From an uncultured Flavobacteriales bacterium (GTDB lineage: Bacteria; Bacteroidota; Bacteroidia; Flavobacteriales_E; Vicingaceae): a stretch of DNA of 64,000 nt. The DNA lies in assembly GCA_905479915.1 (NCBI GenBank), contig CAJQOH010000013.1:59580-123579 (forward strand), read 5' to 3'. Below, piece by piece: positions 9,444 to 18,571 of this stretch. Both the position numbers and the translations under genes were made by a program. Below the pieces are notes generated by a model. That model saw nothing but the letters and a program-made list of their open reading frames with translations, was not told the origin of the DNA and did no database searches. Each line of letters opens with the position of its first letter. Within the stretch, counting starts at the first letter, position 1.

Positions 9444-10571
9444 CTAAAACCTTTTTTTAGGGAAAATTCGATTATAAGTTTTATAGATAAAATTAATTAG
9501 TTCCTTGTTATTTGGAAAATCAACATAAGTTTTAGGAGGCCTGCTTAAATATTCTTTAAGTTCCTCTTCTGTGATACCATATTTTTTGGCAATGTATTTC
9601 TTGTCTTCTTTTATCTTGGCCTCATCATATGATGGGGTCTTTAGTTGTTCTAGAGCATCTTCTCTAGTGATTTGATTGGAACAAATTTGTGATGCAAAAG
9701 TTGTTCGCCTATAATCCATGTTATACTTTACTGGCATTGCGTAAGACTGCCAGAAAGCGGTAATTTTAGATTCATGGTGTTTCCCTCCATAATTCTCCCA
9801 ATCGTAGTTTTCTATTAAAAATTCTCTGGCTTTATCTTTATCAAACGGAATGTAGTTAAGCGGATAAGCTTTTTTAATTCCTTTTACAAATTTGTAGTAA
9901 AACTCTTTTAAAATGCTAAAAGTAGGAACAGTTTTTAATCGGGTAGAAGAGTATTTTTTAACGATATGCTTATAAAGTTTCATATCCTTATAAGTGTGGT
10001 AACCCATCTGCAGTGGTAAAACACCTTCAGCAGTGTAATTTCCTCCAGGTAGAATAAATTTAATATTGTGCTTAATAGCTGTTTTATATATTGAAGCAGG
10101 TATAGCGATATCCGTAGGCATTTCTAAATCTACGATAGATGACTTTAAGAAAGCTAACTGTATTTCTCTAAATTCTTGCCAATCTAAAACATAACTCACA
10201 TAATCAAACCCGAGCTTTTCAACCATGGTCTTCACATTTTTTACAGATATTTCAGTGTTCCATCCATTATCCATATGTATTAGCAATGGTCTAAGTCCAT
10301 GTTCTTTACAAAGGTGGGCGGTGTAGCAACTATCAACACCACCACTAATACCAACAATACAATCGTAAGGGTTGTTTTTACCTTTTTCTTTAATTCTATT
10401 AAGAATAAAACCCCATTGTTTTTCAGATTCACCAGCAATATATGTTTGTTGGCTAATTCTGGTAATATAGTCTTCACAATGATTGCAGTTTCCCTTCTCA
10501 TCGAAAATAATATCAGGATCAGAAGTGTCCATTACACATCTGTTACAGATTTGATAAGGTTGTTCTTTCAT
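9444..10571 (-). CDS. wbpG: N-acetyl sugar amidotransferase (WbpG/PseA type)
   Basis: A 375-residue PP-loop ATP pyrophosphatase. Two CxxC pairs near the N-terminus (C9/C12 and C29/C32) probably bind zinc, and the PP-loop is SGGVDS (76-81). The reading PGGNYTAEGVLP and KHHESKITAFWQ are typical of the N-acetyl sugar amidotransferase family. WbpG of Pseudomonas aeruginosa, with its partners HisH2 and HisF2, is implicated in turning an acetamido group of a nucleotide sugar into an acetamidino group. Here the partners are the next two upstream genes, with an ATGA overlap to the HisF-like gene. The gene symbol follows that homology and is not a claim about the exact sugar. Confidence 0.88.
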   Translation of the reverse strand: MKEQPYQICNRCVMDTSDPDIIFDEKGNCNHCEDYITRISQQTYIAGESEKQWGFILNRIKEKGKNNPYDCIVGISGGVDSCYTAHLCKEHGLRPLLIHMDNGWNTEISVKNVKTMVEKLGFDYVSYVLDWQEFREIQLAFLKSSIVDLEMPTDIAIPASIYKTAIKHNIKFILPGGNYTAEGVLPLQMGYHTYKDMKLYKHIVKKYSSTRLKTVPTFSILKEFYYKFVKGIKKAYPLNYIPFDKDKAREFLIENYDWENYGGKHHESKITAFWQSYAMPVKYNMDYRRTTFASQICSNQITREDALEQLKTPSYDEAKIKEDKKYIAKKYGITEEELKEYLSRPPKTYVDFPNNKELINFIYKTYNRIFPKKRF

Positions 10572-11326
10572 TGTTTGAAGTTATAATTTTTAACTTGTGG
10601 ATACTGTATTAAAACCCCTCTGTGTTTTCCAGTAAACACAAAAAAGCTTCCAGCAGCTAAACCGTTAGCGTAGGCTGATTTATATCCATCTTCGATGTCT
10701 AAAGTTGATCCAGCACCACCAAGAGCTATTACGGGAATAGTAACTTTTGAGGATACTTCTTTAATTGTTTCCAGGTCGTATCCATCCATAATGCCGTCTC
10801 TATTAATAGATTGAATAATAACTTCTCCAGCCCCAGCATTTTGAACTTCAGTTGCCAGAGTTGCAATGTCTTTTTTTGTGTTTTTTTTACCAGATTCGAT
10901 GTAAACTTGTTTATTTCCCCAAATATTTTTTTTGTAATCGATACATACACAAATCGTGGATGCTCCAAAGTTGTTCGCAGCTTCTTTTATAAAATGAGGA
11001 TTTTCTATGGCGTAACTACTCAGTATAACTCGTTCAGCTCCAGCACTTGTAATTTTTTGGATGGTTTCTATATCTTTAATACCTCCACCAACAGAAAATG
11101 GCATATTGGCTTCTTCTCCTATTTCTTTTACTAAATCTATAGAAATAGATCGGTTTTCTTTAGTAGCGTCAATATCTAGTAATACTATTTCATCAACCTT
11201 TAGATCATTAAATATTTTAACAGCATTAATAGGATCACCTATGTAAGTGCTTTTTCCAAACTTTACAGTTTTTACGAGACCGTTTTTATGCAATAATAGC
11301 ACTGGTATTACTCTTGGACGATACAT
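10568..11326 (-). CDS. hisF2: HisF-like cyclase paralogue (WbuZ/HisF2 type), Asp11 replaced
   Basis: A 252-residue (beta/alpha)8 barrel homologous to the cyclase subunit of imidazole glycerol phosphate synthase. Phosphate loops are visible as SVGGGIKD and ALGGAGS. True HisF needs two aspartates, D11 and D130 (Thermotoga numbering). Here D130 is present (CVCIDYKKN) but position 11 is leucine within VIPVLLLHKNG. This substitution is typical of the HisF2/WbuZ proteins of amidino-sugar clusters. The neighbours are HisH-like and WbpG-like rather than histidine genes. It therefore probably guides ammonia from HisH to WbpG and has lost cyclase activity; that role is inferred. Confidence 0.9.
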   Translation of the reverse strand: MYRPRVIPVLLLHKNGLVKTVKFGKSTYIGDPINAVKIFNDLKVDEIVLLDIDATKENRSISIDLVKEIGEEANMPFSVGGGIKDIETIQKITSAGAERVILSSYAIENPHFIKEAANNFGASTICVCIDYKKNIWGNKQVYIESGKKNTKKDIATLATEVQNAGAGEVIIQSINRDGIMDGYDLETIKEVSSKVTIPVIALGGAGSTLDIEDGYKSAYANGLAAGSFFVFTGKHRGVLIQYPQVKNYNFKQ

Positions 11327-11946
11327 TATAGTTCAATAAAATTTTTAAGAAGTTGCATTCCAGTATCATGACTTTTTTCAGGATGAAATTGTACGCCAAA
11401 AACGTTCTCATGCTCAATTGCTGAAATGAATTCAGATTCATAGTTTGTACTGCACAATGCATCAACATTATTTTTACAATTGAAATAATAAGAATGAACA
11501 AAATAGAATTCTGGTGAATCTGTTAGTCCATTTAATAGTTTAGAATTTTTTATTCGTTTTATTTGATTCCAACCGGTATGCGGAACTTTATATTTTAATT
11601 GATCTGTTATACTAAACTTTTTTACTACAGCATCAATCCAATTTAATCCTTTTGTACCTCCTTCTTCGCTAGAAGTAGCCATCAATTGCATCCCTAAGCA
11701 TATCCCTAAAATAGGTTTCTTTTTTTGAAGAACTTCTTTGTTTAGAGTCTCAACAAGATTTAGTTGATGAAGGTTTTCCATGGCTTTTCCAAAATGACCA
11801 ACACCAGGTAAAATAATTTTTTCAGCATTACTAATTAGCTTAGCATCATTAGTAACTAATGCGTTATAACCTAATCGATTCATTTTTTTTTGAATCGAGA
11901 AATGGTTGCCCATACCATAATCTATAATTACTATTTTTTTTGACAT
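11326..11946 (-). CDS. hisH2: HisH-like glutamine amidotransferase (WbuY/HisH2 type)
   Basis: A 206-residue class I glutamine amidotransferase that hydrolyses glutamine to release ammonia. The triad is complete: C83 in GICLGMQLM, H188 and E190 in QFHPE. The oxyanion region PGVGHFGKAM follows the HisH pattern. A longer frame to 12048 exists, but the extra 34 residues would lie inside the upstream glycosyltransferase; the ATG at 11946 gives the canonical SKKIVIIDYGMGN start one base after that gene's stop. Its stop overlaps the HisF-like start by one base (TAATG), which fits a 1:1 HisH-HisF complex. It presumably supplies ammonia to the WbpG-like enzyme. Confidence 0.92.
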   Translation of the reverse strand: MSKKIVIIDYGMGNHFSIQKKMNRLGYNALVTNDAKLISNAEKIILPGVGHFGKAMENLHQLNLVETLNKEVLQKKKPILGICLGMQLMATSSEEGGTKGLNWIDAVVKKFSITDQLKYKVPHTGWNQIKRIKNSKLLNGLTDSPEFYFVHSYYFNCKNNVDALCSTNYESEFISAIEHENVFGVQFHPEKSHDTGMQLLKNFIEL

Positions 11947-11947
11947 T

Positions 11948-13072
11948 TTAATCCAAATATAATTTAAGGTGATTTTTCCACATAGTTTCAATAGTGTATT
12001 TTTCCATAGCAGATTGGTAAGCTTTTTCAGTAAATTCTGAAGAATCATTTTCTAAAAAGTAGCTAATACCTTTGGCTAACTCTACTGGGTTGTTGTAAGG
12101 TGCAATATAACCACTTTTCATATGTTTTAATCCATCAGCAGCAGAACCTGTTGGTGTAGAAACAATTGGAATTCTATTTACCATTGCTTCAGGTATAACA
12201 AAACCAAATGGTTCCATAAAGGCAGCATGTAAATAAACATCAAGAGACTGAAATACTGATGGGATGAATTTTTTTTCTATCCATCCGGTTAGGATAAATT
12301 GATCTTCAAGGCCTTTTTGTTTTATTAACGTTCTTAACTCTTCTTCTTGAGAACCACTTCCTATCCCAATAAAAATAACGTCTGGATATTTATTTTTGAT
12401 AAGGTTAGCTGCTTCAATAAATTCAATATAGCCTTTCCATTTAATGTATCGACTAACTGTTCCAACAACACGTTTACCTTCCAATTGATATTGTTTTTTA
12501 AAAGCTTTTATTTCATGCTCATTTGCTGTTTTAAGAGTTTTAAAGGATATGCCGTGGTGAATTAGATGTACTTTTTTAGGATTAGCTTTTTCTTTTTCAA
12601 TTAAAAATTGTTTAGACTCATTAGATACTGCTATTATATGAGTTGCAGATTTATTAATTAGCCGGTCTAGTAATACAGCTTTTGGAGCATAAAACCAATT
12701 GAAAGAGGTGCAGCCTTTTGTATGAATCCTTTTTTTTATTCCAACATGTTTGGCTGCGAGCATAGCAGGAACTCCATCATCAAATAAATGAGAATGAACA
12801 ACATCAGCATTTAATTTTTTTAATAATTTTTTTAGCTGAAAATAAGCACTAATCCAACTTTTAATTCTTTTGGTATTATCAAACTTAACTAAGTAACTAT
12901 CACAACCTCTTTTTTTCATGTCTTCCATCATAGGGGTTTTGACAGAATTGAGACATATAAAAGAGAGTTTTATTTCAGGATGATTTTTGGAAAGTTCTGC
13001 AAATAAATTGAAATAGGTAACACTTAATGGATCTGCCATTACTTGAACAATATGTGTTACCTTGTTTTTCAT
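11948..13072 (-). CDS. Glycosyltransferase family 4
   Basis: A 374-residue retaining GT-B enzyme. The N-terminal half has VTHIVQVMADPLSVTYFNLF and ADVVHSHLFDDGVPAMLA. The donor half has VVGTVSRYIKWKGYIEFIEA, in which the arginine and lysine would bind the donor phosphates, and the EX7E motif EPFGFVIPE, then GSAADGLKHMKSGYI. This is the most typical GT4 of the locus. It begins 24 bases after the acyltransferase and is one base before the HisH-like gene. It should add a sugar in the cytoplasm; donor unknown. Confidence 0.92.
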   Translation of the reverse strand: MKNKVTHIVQVMADPLSVTYFNLFAELSKNHPEIKLSFICLNSVKTPMMEDMKKRGCDSYLVKFDNTKRIKSWISAYFQLKKLLKKLNADVVHSHLFDDGVPAMLAAKHVGIKKRIHTKGCTSFNWFYAPKAVLLDRLINKSATHIIAVSNESKQFLIEKEKANPKKVHLIHHGISFKTLKTANEHEIKAFKKQYQLEGKRVVGTVSRYIKWKGYIEFIEAANLIKNKYPDVIFIGIGSGSQEEELRTLIKQKGLEDQFILTGWIEKKFIPSVFQSLDVYLHAAFMEPFGFVIPEAMVNRIPIVSTPTGSAADGLKHMKSGYIAPYNNPVELAKGISYFLENDSSEFTEKAYQSAMEKYTIETMWKNHLKLYLD

Positions 13073-13096
13073 AATTATCTTATCGCGAATATAACG

Positions 13097-14095
13097 TTAT
13101 TTTTTATTTGATTTAATTGCTTTAGAATATTGAATAAACGGTTGTTCAATATATTTATAAAACAAGTAGGCAAAACAAATTGCGATACTAGTGTATATTA
13201 AAATCATAATAATTTTCCCAAAAGGATATTCGTGTAAATTAGTTATTCTTTTTAGTACTATTTCGGAAATTGAACCTACTGCCCAATGTGTGATGTATAG
13301 ACTATATGATATTTTCCCTAAAAGATTAGTTACTTTATAATTAAGGTTGAATTTTGATGAGATAGCTAAAAATGCTAAAAGACCAAATATTAATTCAACT
13401 AATCCATTTTGAAAATAACAAAAGGTTATAGTTATAAAAAAAAGTAAGATTATTAAGTTTTTATGAATTAATTGTTCTCTTTTTAAAAATAATAATATGC
13501 CTAATACAAAGAAACTTCCATAATCAAAGAACCATTCAAGATCTAAAAAACCTAAAGAAAGTATTCCAATCAAAGATAGACTGGTAAGGGTGTTGTTTTT
13601 AGTTTTTATTAAAGGTAATAATAGCCCAATTATTATATAAAATTGAAATTCTATTGATAAGGTCCAAAAAACAGGATTATACCAAGTGGTATCAAAAATA
13701 GGGACAGAATAAGAAAGGTTAGCTAAAATTGCTGTTAGATTAACTCCAGGCCAATCCATACCACTGATTGGACGATTTATTATAATAATAGAAGAATAAT
13801 ATAGGATAAAAGATAGTAAAATAGCTACGTACGAAGGTGGATTTATTCTAACAAACCTCCTTAATAGATTATTGAAGTAATCTGAAATCATGTACTTTGA
13901 TTTCATCATTGAATAGGGGATTACAAATCCAGAAATAACAAAAAATATTTGCACACCGTATTTACCATAAACAACAATGTTTGATAAATAGTTCTGTTTT
14001 AATGTTGGTAGTGCTGCATCACCAAAATGAAATAAAACTACAGCAAGAGCTGCAAAACCTCGTAAAAAATCTAATATTTTAATATGTTCTTTCAA
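13097..14095 (-). CDS. Acyltransferase 3 family (OafA/YrhL-like) membrane protein
   Basis: A 332-residue integral membrane acyltransferase with about ten hydrophobic segments. The family signature is at the N-terminus: ILDFLRGFAALAVVLFHFGD, in which the R in LRG and the H in LFHF are the conserved polar pair. FFVISGFVIPYSM and FWTLSIEFQFYI also match. These enzymes O-acetylate or otherwise acylate surface glycans using cytoplasmic acyl donors. No C-terminal SGNH domain is fused. The start is TTG at 14095, one base after the upstream stop; the domain begins immediately, so a later start would cut the first helix. It probably decorates the repeat unit of this locus. Confidence 0.9.
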   Translation of the reverse strand: MKEHIKILDFLRGFAALAVVLFHFGDAALPTLKQNYLSNIVVYGKYGVQIFFVISGFVIPYSMMKSKYMISDYFNNLLRRFVRINPPSYVAILLSFILYYSSIIIINRPISGMDWPGVNLTAILANLSYSVPIFDTTWYNPVFWTLSIEFQFYIIIGLLLPLIKTKNNTLTSLSLIGILSLGFLDLEWFFDYGSFFVLGILLFLKREQLIHKNLIILLFFITITFCYFQNGLVELIFGLLAFLAISSKFNLNYKVTNLLGKISYSLYITHWAVGSISEIVLKRITNLHEYPFGKIIMILIYTSIAICFAYLFYKYIEQPFIQYSKAIKSNKK

Positions 14096-14096
14096 T

Positions 14097-15176
14097 TTAA
14101 GTGCTGTTTAAACGGTTTAAAATATTTTGAATTAAATTTTCATATCTATGTTCGGAAATGTAAGATTCAATTTTATCTGTATCAACTGTTAATTCTGAGG
14201 TAAGTACTTTTTTTAATAAATCAATATATTCTTTACTATTGTAGCCTCTGTAGATACTGTTGTTTTTTAACGAATTTATTTCAGAGTCTAATGATGTAAT
14301 AATTGGTTTGTTTTGAGCTAAGTAATTAAGAGCTTTTAGAGGAGATCCACTAATGTGTTCTTCTTTACAATTAAACTTATAAGCAATTAAGCATGCTTTT
14401 GCACCTGAAACATAATTATTAAGCTCCTTAGCATGCATTTCCCCTAAATAAAAAACATTAGGCATCTGTTTTAGCTGATTCCATTCTTTAGAAATATGGT
14501 TTTCTGAACCTATGATTACTAAATTAATTTTCTCTTCTGCTATTTTGATGAATAAATCAATATCTACAAAGTTACTGATAGCACCAATACTTATTGCATA
14601 ATTTCCAAACTGCTGTTTGATTTTAGCTATTTTTTTATCATCCAAATTGAATTCTTCTTTAGAAATTCCATGAGGTATTTGAATAATGTTAGGATTTATG
14701 TTTGTATAGTGATTTATATATTTAAGACTGGTAGATACAATTAAGTCAGCTTTCTTGGCAAGAGTTCTGTCTTTTGGTAGATGCATGTATGGATCTACAA
14801 CATGATATATTGTTTTTCCACTTTTTAAAAAGTAAGGGAATGAGAACCTAAAAGGATCGAATTTCCACCAAATAAATTCTTTTGAATTCAATATATTTTT
14901 AATTTTTAAAGAGTTTAAAAAGTCATTTAAACTTGAAAAAAAGCGTTGAGGTAAATTGTTCTTATATTCTACAACAAGAAGATTTTTATTGATTTGTGTA
15001 AAGGATGTTTTAAAGGATAACAAATGAGATATAGACCATTTGTTTGTAGGGTTGATAAAATATACTTGGTAGCCTATTTGAGATAATTCATAAGCATAAT
15101 GTTGTTTGGAGTACCATGTCTTGCCCCAAGGCTCATTAGAGGTAACTAGTATGGTAGGACTGTTAAATTGTGACAT
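14097..15176 (-). CDS. Glycosyltransferase, GT4-like
   Basis: A 359-residue GT-B-like protein. Its N-terminus TILVTSNEPWGKTWYSKQHY and KADLIVSTSLKYINHY resemble the acceptor half of Bacteroidetes glycosyltransferases. The C-terminal half carries YAISIGAIS, then FYLGEMHAKELNNYV and SGSPLKALNYLAQNKPIITS at the donor site. The classical EX7E is not visible. It is 23 bases downstream of asnB and one base from the acyltransferase. Assignment to the glycosyltransferase superfamily is good; family number and substrate are uncertain. Confidence 0.82.
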   Translation of the reverse strand: MSQFNSPTILVTSNEPWGKTWYSKQHYAYELSQIGYQVYFINPTNKWSISHLLSFKTSFTQINKNLLVVEYKNNLPQRFFSSLNDFLNSLKIKNILNSKEFIWWKFDPFRFSFPYFLKSGKTIYHVVDPYMHLPKDRTLAKKADLIVSTSLKYINHYTNINPNIIQIPHGISKEEFNLDDKKIAKIKQQFGNYAISIGAISNFVDIDLFIKIAEEKINLVIIGSENHISKEWNQLKQMPNVFYLGEMHAKELNNYVSGAKACLIAYKFNCKEEHISGSPLKALNYLAQNKPIITSLDSEINSLKNNSIYRGYNSKEYIDLLKKVLTSELTVDTDKIESYISEHRYENLIQNILNRLNST

Positions 15177-15199
15177 TTGTTTAAGGTACTCTTTAATTA

Positions 15200-17068
15200 T
15201 TAAGCCAAATCATTATTAAACATATAGAATTTTAAAAGGTATAAATTCCAAATTAATTTACGGTGGTTTCTTTTTTTATTAAAATGTTCGTTTAATATTT
15301 GTTTAATATATGTTTGGTTGAAATAAAAATCTTCAGTTAAGAGAATAGCGGTTATTTCTTCTTTAAGATCTTCTCGTATCCATTGAGATAAGGGAATTCC
15401 AAAACCTTTTTTTGAACGATTTGTGATGTTTTTTGGGAGATTATTCTCCATCACTTTTTTTAACAAATATTTACCATTAAAACCTTTGAGTTTGTATTTT
15501 TTAGGAATGGAATTTATAAACTCTACAACATCTTTATCTAGAAATGGAGATCTAACTTCTAACGAATTTAACATACTTGCTCGATCTACTTTTACTAAAA
15601 TATCGTCAAGTAAATAGGTTTGATAATAGTAATAAGTGGTTTTATCAAAATTTGACCAATTTTCACTAGTACTATTGAAATGGTCATCTATAATATTTAA
15701 TCCAGTATTATCATGTAAACTATCGTAAACTTCTGGCTTGAAAAGTTGTTTTTTTTCATTTGGAGTAAAGCTCCCCAGCCAAAGTTGATGGGTGTGATTT
15801 TTCTTACTTAAGAATCCCCTTAAATATTGTTTGACTTTAAAATCTAAGCTTATATTGTTGTCGTTTACCTTCATTAACCCATTAGTGATTTTAAGAAGGT
15901 TTGAAGAAACTGAACTTGGTAGAGAAGCTAAAGGCTCTTTAAAGTAATTAGAAACAAATGTAGGGTAACCGGCAAGAAGCTCATCACTACCATCTCCACC
16001 TAAAGCAACAGTTACATGCTCTTTAGTGAATTCGGATAAGAAATAGGTAGGAATAAGAGATGCATCTGCAAATGGTTCGTCAATATTAGGATAGATTTTA
16101 TTGATGAGTTCGAGTGTTTTACTTTGTGTTAGTATCCCAGTATGATGGTCTGTACCTAAATGTTGAGAAACTTGTTTTGCGTAGTCTGTTTCGTCATAAC
16201 TTTTATCTTCAAAACCGATCGAAAAAGTTTTAATTTTATCGATAGAGTTTTTTTGAGCATAATAAGCTATAGTGGAGCTGTCTAACCCTCCGCTAAGAAA
16301 AACTCCCAATGGTACATCACTCATCAAGCGTTTTTTTGTGGCATCATTTAAAAGAGAATCTAATTTTGTTGTAGCATCATTAAATGTTATTGTGTTATTC
16401 TTGGAAAAGTTGTGTTGCCAGTAAGGCTTTTTTACTACTATTTTATTATCTTTTACAATAAGGAAATGTCCTGGTTCTAATTTTGATACGTTTTTAATAA
16501 TACTGTTTGGAGTAGGGACATAGTCAAAAGTAAGGTATTGATTAACAGCTTCTATATTTAGTTTTTTCTCAATTCCTGGATGTTTTAAGAGTGATTTTAG
16601 TTCAGATCCAAAGACAAAACAATTGCTTGAAGCAGTATAATATAAAGGTTTTTTCCCCATGATATCTTTAGCTAAAAATAGAGATTGATCCTTAAAGTCA
16701 TATAGTGCAAAAGCAAACATGCCCTCAATCTTATTAAGTAATTGAGTTCCATATTCTTTATAAAGATAAAGAAGAACTTCAGTATCAGTATTAGTTTGGA
16801 ATTCATATTTGTTTTTGAGTTCATTCTTTAGAGAAGCATAATTGTATATTTCTCCATTAAAAACAATAGCAACTTGTTTATCGGAACTAAACATTGGTTG
16901 ATTTCCTGTAGAATTAAGATCTAAGATTGAAAGCCTTGCGTGAGCTAAGCCTAAGTTTGGTTGAATATAGATGTCTTGTACGTCAGGCCCTCGATGTTTG
17001 ATTGAATGAATCATCTGTTTTAAGGTTGATTCATTGCCCTCTCCTGTATAACCTGCAATTCCACACAT
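15200..17068 (-). CDS. asnB: Asparagine synthetase B (glutamine-hydrolysing)
   Basis: A 622-residue two-domain enzyme. The N-terminal Ntn glutaminase begins MCGIAGYTGEG; after Met removal C2 is the nucleophile. R and N residues of the glutamine pocket are in HARLSILDL and VFNGEIYNY. The C-terminal synthetase has the PP-loop FLSGGLDSSTIAYY and the AMP/aspartate region ALGGDGSDELLAGYP, followed by LEVRSPFLD. It amidates aspartate, or in glycan loci may amidate a uronic acid or amino-acid substituent on the polysaccharide. Being inside the operon, two bases after a methyltransferase gene, favours a surface-glycan role, but general asparagine synthesis cannot be excluded. Confidence 0.93.
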   Translation of the reverse strand: MCGIAGYTGEGNESTLKQMIHSIKHRGPDVQDIYIQPNLGLAHARLSILDLNSTGNQPMFSSDKQVAIVFNGEIYNYASLKNELKNKYEFQTNTDTEVLLYLYKEYGTQLLNKIEGMFAFALYDFKDQSLFLAKDIMGKKPLYYTASSNCFVFGSELKSLLKHPGIEKKLNIEAVNQYLTFDYVPTPNSIIKNVSKLEPGHFLIVKDNKIVVKKPYWQHNFSKNNTITFNDATTKLDSLLNDATKKRLMSDVPLGVFLSGGLDSSTIAYYAQKNSIDKIKTFSIGFEDKSYDETDYAKQVSQHLGTDHHTGILTQSKTLELINKIYPNIDEPFADASLIPTYFLSEFTKEHVTVALGGDGSDELLAGYPTFVSNYFKEPLASLPSSVSSNLLKITNGLMKVNDNNISLDFKVKQYLRGFLSKKNHTHQLWLGSFTPNEKKQLFKPEVYDSLHDNTGLNIIDDHFNSTSENWSNFDKTTYYYYQTYLLDDILVKVDRASMLNSLEVRSPFLDKDVVEFINSIPKKYKLKGFNGKYLLKKVMENNLPKNITNRSKKGFGIPLSQWIREDLKEEITAILLTEDFYFNQTYIKQILNEHFNKKRNHRKLIWNLYLLKFYMFNNDLA

Positions 17069-17070
17069 TG

Positions 17071-17631
17071 TTATTTTTTTACCTTGAAATGAAATTCAAT
17101 TTCTTCAAAACCACCAACCCAAAAACACCACAACCTTGAACATACAAATGGAGAAATACTTGCCATTAAGTCAAAGATGTTTCCTAAAAAACTAGCAATA
17201 TAAAATTGAGGTTTTGATAGGACTGTTTTTTTAAAATATGGTTGAGCAAACCAGTTTAATTTAACTTTTTCAATTTTCAATTCAAAACCTTGATAACCAC
17301 CTTTAAAATCTTTGTTAAAGTAATAGGGGAAAGTAACATCAAAACCTGCTTTATGTTCAGCATGAGTAAAACCTCTACTGAAGTGAGGAACTCGAATTAT
17401 AACTGTTGCATTGTTTTTAGAGATTCGATGAACCTCCTTCATTACCATAAAGGGGTTTGGTAAATGTTCAAAGCAATGATCACTTTCAACCCAATCAAAA
17501 TAGTTATCTTCAAAAGGATATGGAAACTGACTCAAGTCATGTTCTACATCAGGCTTTGTAACGGAATAAAAATCAACATTAATAAACCCTTTTTTTAAAA
17601 ATTCGCCACTACCAATATTTAATTTATTCAT
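17071..17631 (-). CDS. Class I SAM-dependent methyltransferase
   Basis: A 186-residue compact methyltransferase. The SAM-binding start is KLNIGSGEFLKKGFINVDFY, a shortened motif I with the acidic ribose-binding D shortly after. Motif II-III fits YFDWVESDHCFEHLPNPFMV followed by MKEVHRISKNNATVIIRVPH, the methyltransferase type 11 pattern. A C-terminal extension of about 80 residues is aromatic-rich. It overlaps the GT2 gene upstream by eight bases and precedes asnB by two. It probably O-methylates or caps a sugar of the repeat unit; the exact target is unknown. Confidence 0.85.
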   Translation of the reverse strand: MNKLNIGSGEFLKKGFINVDFYSVTKPDVEHDLSQFPYPFEDNYFDWVESDHCFEHLPNPFMVMKEVHRISKNNATVIIRVPHFSRGFTHAEHKAGFDVTFPYYFNKDFKGGYQGFELKIEKVKLNWFAQPYFKKTVLSKPQFYIASFLGNIFDLMASISPFVCSRLWCFWVGGFEEIEFHFKVKK

Positions 17632-18571
17632 CTAGATTTAATTTATTTTTTATTGAAAAAGGTGGTTTCTCTTGAGATTCATAATAGGTTCTCATTAATA
17701 TTTCAGCAATTATACCCATTAAGATCATAAGAACACCTATAATAAAGAACATAGCAGTTAGTATAGGAAGAGGTGTTTCAACAAAATCTTTTTGGTTAGT
17801 GATTTTAAAATAAAGTGAAACAGAAAAAGATAGAAAGCTCATGATGAAAAATAAAAAACCAACTCCTCCAAAAAAGTGAATAGGTCTTTGCATGTATTTT
17901 TCTAAAAATCTTATTAAAATCAAATCTAAAAGTACTTTGTATGTACGTGAAATACCATAATTACTTTTGCCATACTTTCTTGGTTGGTAATTAACAGGTA
18001 TTTCTATTACTTTTCCTCCTTGCCAGTTGCAATAGACAGGTATAAATCTATGCATTTGACCATATAAATTTACATCGGATAATATATCTTTTTTATAAGC
18101 TTTTAAAGTACATCCATAATCATGTAATTTAACTCCTGATACTTTACTTATTAGGGAGTTGGCCATTAATGAAGGTAACTTTCTTGTTAGAAATTGATTC
18201 TCCCATCTTTTTTGCCTCCATCCACTTACAACATCATAACCTTCGTTTATTTTTTGAATAAGCATTGGTATATCTGATGGTAAATTTTCTAAGTCAGAAT
18301 CCATTAATACTATAATTTCTCCAGAAGAGTTTTTTATACCAGCACTTATTGCAGCAGTTTGACCAGAATTTCTTTTGAAGTTAACAACTTTAATTCTCTT
18401 ATCTTTTATTGCGAAATCCTTTAAAACCTCATAAGAGTCATCAGAAGAACCATCATTTACAGCTATTATTTCGTAATTAAAGTTGTTAATAGCATCTTCG
18501 ATTTGTGTTAGTAATTCTGGAATTCCTAGAGCTTCATTATAAATAGGAAGAATTATAGATATATCAAGCAT
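17624..18571 (-). CDS. Polyprenol-phosphate glycosyltransferase, GT2 (DPM1/ArnC-like)
   Basis: A 315-residue GT2 enzyme with two C-terminal membrane helices (about 233-255 and 268-292). The catalytic domain has SIILPIYNEALGIPELL, D40 in IIAVNDGSSDDS and the metal site LMDSDLENLP (D91, D93), and the acceptor motif HRFIPVYCNWQG. This architecture makes undecaprenyl- or dolichyl-phosphate sugars for use by GT-C enzymes on the outer face of the membrane. The directly upstream neighbour (18564-20054) is such a GT-C-like protein, overlapping by eight bases, so the two may form a donor-maker and transferase pair. Confidence 0.9.
   Translation of the reverse strand: MLDISIILPIYNEALGIPELLTQIEDAINNFNYEIIAVNDGSSDDSYEVLKDFAIKDKRIKVVNFKRNSGQTAAISAGIKNSSGEIIVLMDSDLENLPSDIPMLIQKINEGYDVVSGWRQKRWENQFLTRKLPSLMANSLISKVSGVKLHDYGCTLKAYKKDILSDVNLYGQMHRFIPVYCNWQGGKVIEIPVNYQPRKYGKSNYGISRTYKVLLDLILIRFLEKYMQRPIHFFGGVGFLFFIMSFLSFSVSLYFKITNQKDFVETPLPILTAMFFIIGVLMILMGIIAEILMRTYYESQEKPPFSIKNKLNLDE

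Noticed and set aside
10280..11250. Several plus- and minus-strand frames inside wbpG and hisF
   Set aside because: All overlap strongly supported genes and have low-complexity Phe/Ser/Asn-rich sequence typical of antisense frames in AT-rich DNA.
9444..11946. Histidine biosynthesis operon (hisH, hisF)
   Set aside because: No other his genes, HisF lacks Asp11 and the neighbour is an N-acetyl sugar amidotransferase; a surface-sugar role fits better.
11944..12048. Longer HisH frame starting at 12048
   Set aside because: The extra 34 residues have no HisH similarity and lie inside the glycosyltransferase; ATG 11946 starts the conserved HisH strand.
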